A DNA stretch of 64,000 bases from positions 496,001 to 560,000 of the forward strand of contig NZ_NJIX01000001.1 of NCBI RefSeq assembly GCF_002209485.1. Direction: 5' to 3'. The position numbers were made by a program, and so were the translations under genes. The notes beneath the pieces are model-generated. The model was not told the origin of the DNA, ran no database searches, and saw only the letters and a program-made list of their open reading frames with translations. Within the stretch, counting starts at the first letter, position 1, and each line of letters begins with the position of its first letter. Source of the stretch: Achromobacter sp. HZ34 (GTDB taxonomy: Bacteria; Pseudomonadota; Gammaproteobacteria; Burkholderiales; Burkholderiaceae_B). This document shows positions 15,938 to 24,800 of the stretch, one piece after another.

Positions 15938-16897
15938 ATGCTGTCCAGTTCGATATTCATGCTCGATCGTTCAGAAATACCCGGTGATCCGCTATCCGAC
16001 CTGATTCGCCTCGCCGCCGCGCGCCCGACCTACTCGGGCGAAATGCGGGGCGGCGGCAGCTGGGCCATCCGCATGCCGCGACCGGAAGGTCTCAAGTTCT
16101 TCGCCATCCTGCGCGGCCGCGTGTGGCTGCAACTGCGCCGCGACGAGCCCGCCGTGGAGTTGAATGCGGGCGACGTGGCGATCATGTATCTGCAGCACGA
16201 CTTCCTGCTGGCCAGCGACCTGGCCGCGCCGGAACGTGACGCGCACGAGATCTACGTGCCGCCCAAGCCGCGGCATTCCAGCGTGACGCTGGGCGATGGA
16301 TCGGAATTCCATATGCTGGGCGGCCATGCCTTGCTCGACGCGGAATGCGGCCAGCTGCTGGCCGCCGCGCTGCCGCCGCTGATCCACGTGGGCCAGGATT
16401 GCAGCGAGGCGCGCATGTTGCGCTGGCTGGTGGAACGCCTGATCGAAGAACGCGCCACTTGTGCCAGCGGCCATGCCCTGATGACGCAGCAGCTGACGCA
16501 GATGCTTTTCCTGCAAGCGCTGCGTCTGCATCTGTCCCGTGCCAGCAGCCTGCTGCCCGGCTGGCTGCGCGCGATGACGGACGAACGCCTGCAGCCGGCC
16601 CTGCGCTGCATCCACGACGAACCCGGCCGGCCCTGGGCGCTGGAGGAGCTGGCGCGGGCCTCCGCCATGTCGCGCACCACCTTCGCGGTGCGCTTCAAGG
16701 CCGTGGCCGGCGTCTCGCCCATGGCCTACCTGACCAACTGGCGCATGCAACTGGCGCGGCACGCCTTGAAGAACGACCCACGGCCCTTCAGCAGCTGGAT
16801 GGAAGAACTGGGCTACGCCAGCGAAAGCGCGTTCAGCCATGCGTTCAAACGGACCACCGGACTTTCTCCGGCGCAGTACCGGCGCGGCGGCGTGTAA
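15938..16897 (+). CDS. AraC-family transcriptional regulator with cupin-like N-terminus
   Basis: About 319 residues. The N-terminal half matches the cupin-type AraC effector domain (SGEMRGGGSWAIRMPRPEGL, FFAILRGRVWLQL, AGDVAIMYLQHDFLLASD). The C-terminal half has the two helix-turn-helix units of AraC proteins (WALEELARASAMSRTTFAVR; WMEELGYASESAFSHAFKRT then GLSPAQYRR). The gene is divergent from the SDR oxidoreductase with 67 bp between starts, so it most likely controls that gene. The start at 15938 (MLSSSIFMLDRSE) is chosen by alignment; no strong ribosome site is visible, and 15959 is possible. Confidence 0.88.
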   Translation: MLSSSIFMLDRSEIPGDPLSDLIRLAAARPTYSGEMRGGGSWAIRMPRPEGLKFFAILRGRVWLQLRRDEPAVELNAGDVAIMYLQHDFLLASDLAAPERDAHEIYVPPKPRHSSVTLGDGSEFHMLGGHALLDAECGQLLAAALPPLIHVGQDCSEARMLRWLVERLIEERATCASGHALMTQQLTQMLFLQALRLHLSRASSLLPGWLRAMTDERLQPALRCIHDEPGRPWALEELARASAMSRTTFAVRFKAVAGVSPMAYLTNWRMQLARHALKNDPRPFSSWMEELGYASESAFSHAFKRTTGLSPAQYRRGGV

Positions 16898-16931
16898 GCC
16901 GGCCGCCGCAGCACAGGATTCAGGACACTAC

Positions 16932-19900
16932 ATGACCGTATCACCCCGCGAGCTGTTGCATCGTTTGTTCGTGTACATCGAAGAGCAGCTCAAGACCGTG
17001 GACCCGCGCGGGTTCCAGATCACCAAATCCTCGACACCCAACAACGGCCGGCTGTTCTTCCCCACGGACCTGGCCAACCTGCCTGGTGTGCATTTCGACG
17101 TGCAGGAGCCGGGCGACCACGTCTGGCTCAAGGTCGACCGGCTGGAGGAAATCGGCCCGCCCCCGGTCGGCACCGGCCCCTTCGCGCAAACGCTGCGCCT
17201 GGATGTCGATCCCAACGGCAAACCGCCGCGGCTGGACGACGTCGCGCTGCTTGCCATGCTGCAGGACGTACCTGAGCCGCGGCGCGCCGCCGCCGTTGCG
17301 GAGCTGCGCGAACAGGCCCAGGCCGCCCTGGCGGGGTACACCGCGCAATGGCTGGCCTGGGCCGCGGCCGAGAAGCCGCGCCGCAAGTCGATTTCCTTGT
17401 ATGGCGATCTGTTTGCGCTGCGCCACCAGCTGCTGGCCGAGCAGACCGCCAATCCCGTGGAGTTCGTCTGGGGCATAGGCATCGCGGCGTGGAAGCTGCG
17501 CTTCGACGCCGAGGACTTCGATTTCCAATACCCCTTGCTGACCCAGCCGCTGGAGATCGCGCTGGACGTGGACTCGATGGCGCTGGAAGTGAGAGCCCGC
17601 GCGACGGATCCCAATTGCGAGATGGACGCGCTGGTGACCTGCGGCGTCATGGGCGCGGCCGAGTGCGAGAAAACCGTGCTGGCCCAGCTGACGGAGTGCA
17701 AGGATGCCGCGCTGACGCCATTCGCGCCATCCAGCTACGCCGACATCCTGAAGCTGGCCGCGCGCAGCCTGGACAGCCGCGGCAGCTACGTGGAAGTGCT
17801 GGCACAAGGCGGTGAACCGCCGGTCGCCGGTGAGCATCTGGTGGTCAGTGACGCCTGGGTGCTGTTCACCCGGCCGAAGTCGAACAACTTCCTGGTGGCG
17901 GACCTGAAGAATATCCGCGCGCGCCTGGAAGCCGGCTGCGAGATCCCCGCCGGTCCGCTGGCCCTGGTGACACCGCCATCGGACCAGCCCATAGGCTATG
18001 ACGCCGTCAACTTTCGTGGCTTGTCGGGCCGTGGCGCCGGCGGCCAGGGCGATACGCAGGAGTTGTATTTCCCGCTGCCCTATAACCAGGAGCAGGTCAC
18101 CATCATCCAGCGCCTGGAGCGCGCGGCCGGGGTGACCGTGCAAGGCCCGCCGGGTACCGGCAAGACGCATACCATCGCCAACATCATCTGCCATTACCTG
18201 GCCAGCGGCCGGCGCGTGCTGGTGACCTCGCGCGGCGAACCGGCGCTGAAGGTGTTGCAGTCCAAGATTCCGGAATCGGTGCGCCCGCTCACCGTCGCCT
18301 TGCTGGCCGGCGACCGCGATGGCGTGCGGCAGTTCCAGGCCTCCATCGAAGCCATCCAGCACCAGGTATCGCAGCTGAATCCCGAAGCGGTGCGCGACGA
18401 CATCGCCGGCCTGCACCAGGCCATCGATCGCGCGCATGCGGAGCTGGTCGTCATCGATCGCCGCATCGACGAAATCGCGCTGCAGCAGCTGGGCGAAATC
18501 CAGATCGAGGGCAGCGCTCATCGTGCCGAGCAGTTGGCCGAGATGGTGGTGCAGGGCGCGACGCGCTTCGCCTGGTTCGATGACACGCTGACGCTGGATG
18601 AAGAACACGCCCCTCCGCTGTCGGACGAAGAGGCGGCCGAACTGCGCGCAGCGAGGCGCCAATTGGGACCGGACCTCGTCTACGCCAGCGCGACCATTCC
18701 CCAGCCGGACGAATTGCCGCAGGCGGCGGACATCGGCCAACTGCATCAGAGCCTTTGCAAGTTGCGGTCCCTCGACGAGGCAACGTCGGCGGGGGAGCTG
18801 CTGGCGCTGCGCGCCATCACGCCGGAGGTGCTGGAGGCGGCGCGCGCGCTGCTGGCCCAGGTCGAGGGCGCGCGCGACCTTCTACAGGCGCTGCGGGACG
18901 TCGAAGGCGACTGGCCCGAGGTACTGCGCCGTAAATGCGCGCAGGCATCCTATGCCACGGAGATCGATGCCCTGGCTGCATTGTTCGATGACGCCCATAC
19001 CCTGGGCCTGGCACGCGCGGCATTCATGAAGCGTCCCGTCGATTTCCCCCCGGAGGGCTTGGGCGATGCCCGGACCAGGGAGGCGGTGGAACGCGCCGCG
19101 GCCACGGGCAAGCCTTTCGGCCTGTTCGCACTGGGCGCCGGCGAAGCCAAGGCGCATATCGCCAAGGTCAGGGTAAGCGGCCTGGAACCCGCCAACGCGG
19201 ACGACTGGTCGCACGTGCACGCTTACCTGCGTCTGCACGAACAAGTGTTGTCTTTCGAAAGCCGCTGGAATCCCGTGGCCGGCGAACTCGGCCTGCCCAG
19301 GATGGAGGGCGGCGTGGCCAGGCTGCGTGCGCTGGAACTGGTCACCATCGGCGCCCGCAAGACGGTGGAACTGGCCCGCGACTACGACCGGGTCTTGCCT
19401 AAGGCCGCGCAGTCCGTGTTCGCCGAACCTCCGTCCGGACTGGACTGCGCCGACGCAACCGAGCTTGAACGCTTGCGCACCCATCTGCTCAAGCACCTGA
19501 CGCGCGCGGAACTGGCGCAGGCATCGCTGGCCCTGAGCCAGTTGCAGGAACGGGTCGCGGGCAAGTCCGGGCCGGCCGCCCAGGTCTTGCGTGATTTCAT
19601 CGACCAGCAGCTGGGCAACGACGAGGAAGACAGCGCCCGCGTGGCGGGGCGCTACACCGATATCGTCGCCGAGTTGCGGCGCGTTGCCGGTCTGGCGGCC
19701 GTGTTGAACCGCGTCAAGGAATATGCCGACAGGCTGGCGCAAGCAGGCGCCGTCAAGCTGGCCCGGCGGCTGCGTTCGGTGCCGGTCGAACAGAGTGGCG
19801 ACGATGCCACGTTCCCGCTGGCCTGGCGCGACGCCTGGGCCTGGGCGCGCGTGCGCACGCATCTGGAACGGATCGAGGCGCGAGGCGAACTGTTGGACCT

Positions 19901-21446
19901 GAACGCGCGCCGGGCCACGTTGGAAGGCGGCCTGGCCCATATGTACCGGGACGTCGTGGGCAAGGCCGCGTGGCTGGCCACCAAGCGCAACGCCAGCCCC
20001 AAGGTGTTGCAGGCCCTGGCCGGCTATTCCACCGCCATACGCCGCATCGGCCAGGGCACCGGCCCCAACGCGATGCGCTATCGCCGTGACGCCCAGGCGG
20101 CCATGCAGGATGCCGCCGATGCGGTGCCGTGCTGGATCATGTCGCATGCGCGCATTTCGGAAAGCATGCCGGCCGACATCGGCGCCTTCGACCTGGTCAT
20201 CGTCGACGAAGCATCGCAAAGCGATCTCTGGGCACTGCCGGCCATCGTCCGGGCCAGGAAGATCCTGGTGGTGGGCGATGACAAGCAGGTGTCGCCGGAT
20301 GGCGGTTTCCGCGCCAGCGCGCGTATCGATGAGTTGCGCACACGCTTTCTGGGCGAACAGCCTTATGGCGCGGACATGACGCCGGAGAAATCGCTGTATG
20401 ACCTGGCCGCGCGGGTATTCGCCGCCGAGCAGGTGATGCTGCGCGAGCATTTCCGCTGCGTGCCGCCCATCGTGGCCTATTCCAATCGCTTCTTCTACAA
20501 GGGCGCCATCCAGCCCCTGCGCATTCCGCGCCCCTCCGAACGCCTGGATCCGCCCCTGGTCGATATCCATGTGCCCCACGGCGTGCGCGACAGCAAGGAC
20601 TGCAACCAGGCCGAGGCGCAGGCCATCGTCGCCGAGATCGAAGCCATCCTGGCTGATGAGCGCTACGCCGACCGCAGCATAGGCGTGGTGTCGCTGCTGG
20701 GCATGGAGCAGGCCAAGTATATCGACACCCTGGTGCGCGAACGCCTGCCCGCCGCCGAACTGCTGCGCCGCGAATTCGATTGCGGCGATGCGCGCACCTT
20801 CCAGGGCAGCGAACGCGACATCATCTTCCTGTCCATGGTGGCCGACCCGGAACGCAGCCATGCCTTGTCCGGCAACGCCTATGACCAACGTTTCAACGTC
20901 GCGGCCAGCCGCGCGCGGGACCGCATGTACCTGGTGCGCTCCGTGACGGCGGAGCAGTTGTCCGAGCGCGATATCCGGCGTTCGTTGCTGGAGCATTTCG
21001 ACAAGCCGCGCGTCGCGGACGGCGCGGAGGAAACGCCGGACGCGGAGCGCCTGGCGGCTTTGTGCGAATCGGGTTTCGAGCGCGAAGTGTTCGGCATGCT
21101 GGTGCAGCAGGGGTATCGCGTCACGCCCCAGGTGAGGAGCGGCGCCTATCGGCTGGACATGGTGGTGGAGGGCGCCAACGACGCGCGCCTGGCCATCGAG
21201 TGCGACGGCGACGCCTTCCATGGCCCGGACCGTTGGGCCGACGACATGAGCCGGCAACGCATCCTCGAACGGGCAGGGTGGACGTTCTGGCGCTGCTTCG
21301 CGTCAACGTGGCGCCTGCGCAAGGACGAAGTGTTCGCGGAACTGGTGGAGCGGCTGACCGCCATGGGTATTGCGCCGCAAGGGGCGCTCGCGCGGCTGCC
21401 GGCGCTGGTCGAGTCCCGCGTCTGGCAAGCCGCCCCGGCCGTGTAA
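16932..21446 (+). CDS. Giant SF1 helicase fused to a C-terminal Vsr-like nuclease
   Basis: A 1504-residue protein with three parts. Residues 1-390 form an N-terminal region I do not recognise. Residues about 395-1340 form a DNA2/NAM7-like superfamily 1 helicase: Walker A GPPGTGKT at 405-412, a long insertion of about 500 residues, Walker B-type VDEAS at 1091-1095, VVGDDKQVSP, MLREHFRC, ARTFQGSERDIIFLSMV and FNVAASRARDRMYLVRS. Residues about 1380-1485 form a restriction-endonuclease-like fold of the Vsr/MTES_1575 type, with D1409, E1423 and D1425 in LDMVV and AIECDGDAFHG and a final WTFWRCFAS strand. The architecture suggests a nucleic-acid translocase that cuts. Related helicase-nuclease fusions occur in anti-phage systems, so defence is a reasonable inference, not shown. 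The ATG at 16932 is 34 nt after the AraC stop, with CAGGA upstream. Confidence 0.85.
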   Translation: MTVSPRELLHRLFVYIEEQLKTVDPRGFQITKSSTPNNGRLFFPTDLANLPGVHFDVQEPGDHVWLKVDRLEEIGPPPVGTGPFAQTLRLDVDPNGKPPRLDDVALLAMLQDVPEPRRAAAVAELREQAQAALAGYTAQWLAWAAAEKPRRKSISLYGDLFALRHQLLAEQTANPVEFVWGIGIAAWKLRFDAEDFDFQYPLLTQPLEIALDVDSMALEVRARATDPNCEMDALVTCGVMGAAECEKTVLAQLTECKDAALTPFAPSSYADILKLAARSLDSRGSYVEVLAQGGEPPVAGEHLVVSDAWVLFTRPKSNNFLVADLKNIRARLEAGCEIPAGPLALVTPPSDQPIGYDAVNFRGLSGRGAGGQGDTQELYFPLPYNQEQVTIIQRLERAAGVTVQGPPGTGKTHTIANIICHYLASGRRVLVTSRGEPALKVLQSKIPESVRPLTVALLAGDRDGVRQFQASIEAIQHQVSQLNPEAVRDDIAGLHQAIDRAHAELVVIDRRIDEIALQQLGEIQIEGSAHRAEQLAEMVVQGATRFAWFDDTLTLDEEHAPPLSDEEAAELRAARRQLGPDLVYASATIPQPDELPQAADIGQLHQSLCKLRSLDEATSAGELLALRAITPEVLEAARALLAQVEGARDLLQALRDVEGDWPEVLRRKCAQASYATEIDALAALFDDAHTLGLARAAFMKRPVDFPPEGLGDARTREAVERAAATGKPFGLFALGAGEAKAHIAKVRVSGLEPANADDWSHVHAYLRLHEQVLSFESRWNPVAGELGLPRMEGGVARLRALELVTIGARKTVELARDYDRVLPKAAQSVFAEPPSGLDCADATELERLRTHLLKHLTRAELAQASLALSQLQERVAGKSGPAAQVLRDFIDQQLGNDEEDSARVAGRYTDIVAELRRVAGLAAVLNRVKEYADRLAQAGAVKLARRLRSVPVEQSGDDATFPLAWRDAWAWARVRTHLERIEARGELLDLNARRATLEGGLAHMYRDVVGKAAWLATKRNASPKVLQALAGYSTAIRRIGQGTGPNAMRYRRDAQAAMQDAADAVPCWIMSHARISESMPADIGAFDLVIVDEASQSDLWALPAIVRARKILVVGDDKQVSPDGGFRASARIDELRTRFLGEQPYGADMTPEKSLYDLAARVFAAEQVMLREHFRCVPPIVAYSNRFFYKGAIQPLRIPRPSERLDPPLVDIHVPHGVRDSKDCNQAEAQAIVAEIEAILADERYADRSIGVVSLLGMEQAKYIDTLVRERLPAAELLRREFDCGDARTFQGSERDIIFLSMVADPERSHALSGNAYDQRFNVAASRARDRMYLVRSVTAEQLSERDIRRSLLEHFDKPRVADGAEETPDAERLAALCESGFEREVFGMLVQQGYRVTPQVRSGAYRLDMVVEGANDARLAIECDGDAFHGPDRWADDMSRQRILERAGWTFWRCFASTWRLRKDEVFAELVERLTAMGIAPQGALARLPALVESRVWQAAPAV

Positions 21447-21828
21447 CCGTAACTTCTTGCCGGCACCAGCGTAACGCCGCGGCGGTGGACATGCCTTGTC
21501 GCATTCCGCCGCCCCATCACAAGGCCTAGGGCCTACGCCCGTACTTCTACGCACGATCTAGACCGTACGCCCTGACGACGGTCTGAAGCCCGCCACGAGT
21601 GCACCGCAGCACACGGGCGCGGCTTGCTCTCGCGTTTTTTTCGATACGCCTTCTCTCCACCGCCACGCCTGGCCCGCGCCTCAGCCGCCTGGACGACGCC
21701 TGTTCGTCTTAGGCCGAGTTGTCAATTGGTCCAGTCGCCGTTCAGACGAATCATGGAGCCCTCCTCCTGGCGTGGATTGCTTACGACCAAGGGGGACCCT
21801 GAGACCGCTTGAAACCGTAGGCCAGCTT
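21447..21828. other. Intergenic region upstream of the autotransporter
   Basis: A 382-bp gap with no convincing gene. A seven-T run at 21635-21641 follows a weak GC stem and could terminate helicase transcription. The palindrome-like AGGCCTAGGGCCT lies near 21522. Promoter and regulatory sequences of the autotransporter must lie here, but no clear -35/-10 pair stood out. Confidence 0.5.
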
Positions 21829-24800
21829 ATGAACAAGTTTCACAAGATTGTCTGGAGTGTTTCCCGGCAGCAATACATCGTTGCCTCCGAACTTGCGCAA
21901 GGTAAGACAAAATCAAAATCTGCCTCGCCGCGATCACGCTCACGCACGAGATCCGATGCTGCCGCATTGCAGCGTGGTGCGATCGCTGCCACCTTGCTGG
22001 CAGGCATCGTCGGCATTGCATGGCCCGGCCTGGCCACGGCGTCGAGCTGCAAGACAGGTACCGCCAGCCAGTCGGGGCCAGCGGGCGGGCAGTGCGCCGT
22101 CGCTGACTACAACCCGCCCGTCAGCCAGGACGGTGCCGGCGGCGCGGTAGTGAACCATGGGCAGACGGTCACGCTGCACGGCACGTCGGTGGTCGGCACC
22201 GGCTATAGCGGCAACACCACCGTGCCGGCCGACTCCGTCAATGTCATTGCGGGCACGTTCAATTCCAGCGGGTTGGTGACCGGCGCGCAGAACGTCGCGG
22301 TCAGCGCGATCAATCCCGCTACGGGCACCAATATGGTGTACCGCACCTACGATTCCGCGGCGTTCACGGACCAGTCCAACCTGGCCACGCCGGTGAACCA
22401 GTTCGAAGACGTCAGCGGCGACATGTACTACAAGGCGTCGCTGGGCCGTGTGGACGCTACCGGCGGCACCTTGAACGTGAAGCTGGGGGCGACGCCAACG
22501 GGCGCGCCGTCGTCCAACAGCATCTTCATGGTGTCCAAGCAGACCTATCTGACTTCCGCCGATGGCAGCGGCAATGCCGCCAGCCGGGTCGTCTGGCAAT
22601 CACGCAATGCCATCGACATGGGGATAGATCCGGGCCTGCCCACGCCGGACGTCAATACCGGCCAGCTGACCGTGCAGGTACCGGTCACCACCTATGCCGG
22701 CACGGTCAACTTCAATGGCGTCGCGTACACGGTCACCAATGCCACGCAACTGGCAGCCTATAACGACGTGCTGGTGGCGGCGCTGAGGGATGGCACGTTG
22801 AGCTCGCAGCAGGCCTACGACGCGGCTTTCGCCCAGGCCTATACCACCGTCGATACGCCCGTGACGTACACGACCAACACGACGGCGGGGGATCTGGCGC
22901 GTGCACCGAATGGCGACCGCTACGCCATCCTGGCCACGGGCCGCAATGGGTCCGCGGTGATCGCCGCCGGCGGCCAGATCGACATCACGCGCGCGTCCGG
23001 CGCGGTGAAGGTGAGCGATGGCGCGACCGCGACCAACCACGGCACGCTGTCCGGCAATGTGATCGAGCAGGTCGTGCGCGTGGACAGCGGGGGGCATTTC
23101 ATCAACGCGGCCAATGGGGTGGTTGCCAGCGGCTATTTGGCAGGCGACAAGCTGGACACCGCCACGGCCGACACCTTCTACTACACCGGTTCCGGCGTCA
23201 TCGCCACGGGTCGCGGCACCACGGTACAGAACGATGGCGTGATCAACGTCTCGGGCTTCGACTACACGGGCAACACGTCGACAGGCATAGGGCTGGGCCG
23301 CGGCGCCAGCGGCACCAACGCCGGCACCATCAACGTCGGCGTCAATCCCGGCTACGTGACCACGGTGGTGGGCGTGAACGTCAGCGGCGGCAGCAGCTTC
23401 ACCAATGGCGCCGACGGCACCATCTATATCGGCCGCGCCGCGCAATACGGGCTGACCGATGCGGTGGCCGACGTCGCCATTGCCGGGCCGACCTATGGCG
23501 TGCGCATCATGGACACCGGCGACAGCGCCACCAATGATGGCCGCATCGTCATCGGCAGCCAGGCCCAGGGCGCGGTGGCCATGTACTCCACCGCACCGGT
23601 GCGTTCGCTGCTGCTGAACAATGGTGTCATCGACGTCACCGGTCGGGCCGACGGTATGCCCCTGGCCAATATCGGCATGATGGCGGACGACAACGGCGCC
23701 GCCGGCTCCAATGCCATCGTGCGTAATGCCGGCACCATCAACCTGACCGGCGTCAACGGTGTGGGCCTGGTGGTCAATGCGGATCCGGGCATCGCCGCCA
23801 ATGCGGAATCGACCGGGACCATCAATGTCGACGGCGGCACCGACATCGCATCCGGCACGCGCAACTTCGGTGTCTGGGTGAACGGGGCCCAGGGCGTGGC
23901 GCAGATCAGCGGCGCCATCAACCTGACAGGCACGGGCGCCATCGGCGTCTTCGCGCAGAACGGCGGCACCATCAACATCGATGCCGGGGCCGTGCCCGCC
24001 TTCCTGGCGGGTACCGACCAGATCGGCTTCTATGCGGCTGGCGCGGGATCCAGCATCAACGTCAATGCCAGCGTCCTGTCGGTGGCCACGGATGGCTCCA
24101 CGCTGTTCCGTGTCGCCGATGGCGCGGCCTTTACCGGCGCGTCGGCCGCCGGCGCACTGGATATCACCGTGGCCGGCAAGGACGCCCGCGGTGTCGTCGC
24201 CACCGGCATGGGTACGACCCTGTCCACCGGTTCCTCGACCTACCGTGTCACCGGCGCGGCGGGTGCAGCCGGCGGGGCGGCAGCCGTGGTGACCGAGGGG
24301 GGCGCGGTCGGCAGCATCGACGCCGGCACCACCATCATCCTGTCGAACGTGGGCGCCACGGCCGGCATCGTCGACGGCCAGGCCTATGACCTGAGCGGGG
24401 CGGCGATCGGCTGGCCGGTGAATACCGTGCTGACCAATAATGCGGCGATCCAGTCGGACACCGCCGGTGCCGTGGGCTTTGTCGCGCGCAATCTGGGCAC
24501 CCTGGTCAACAACGCCGACATTACGCTGACCGGCGCCGGTTCCACCGGCGTGATCGTGGGCCCCCAGGGCACGGTCAACAACACCGCCACCATACGGGTG
24601 GCAAACGGCAACGGCGCCGTGGTGCAGGGCGCCCAGGCCAGCCTGGTCAACAACGGCACGATACGCGCGGACGACGGCGTGGCCGCCGTGCATCTGACGG
24701 GCGCGGGCGCGTCGGTGGTGCTGTCCGGCACCGGGCTGATCCAGGCCGGGGGCACGGCCGACGGCATACTCATCGACGGCAGTGCCGTAAATGGCAGTGT

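Noticed and set aside
18882-21257. A 791-codon frame antisense to the helicase gene
   Set aside because: Composition (His/Gln/Arg/Gly-rich) is that of a GC3-biased shadow; the sense strand encodes clear helicase and nuclease motifs.
21600-21645. A firm rho-independent terminator after the helicase gene
   Set aside because: There is a seven-T run, but the preceding stem is short and imperfect, so it is only mentioned in the intergenic entry.
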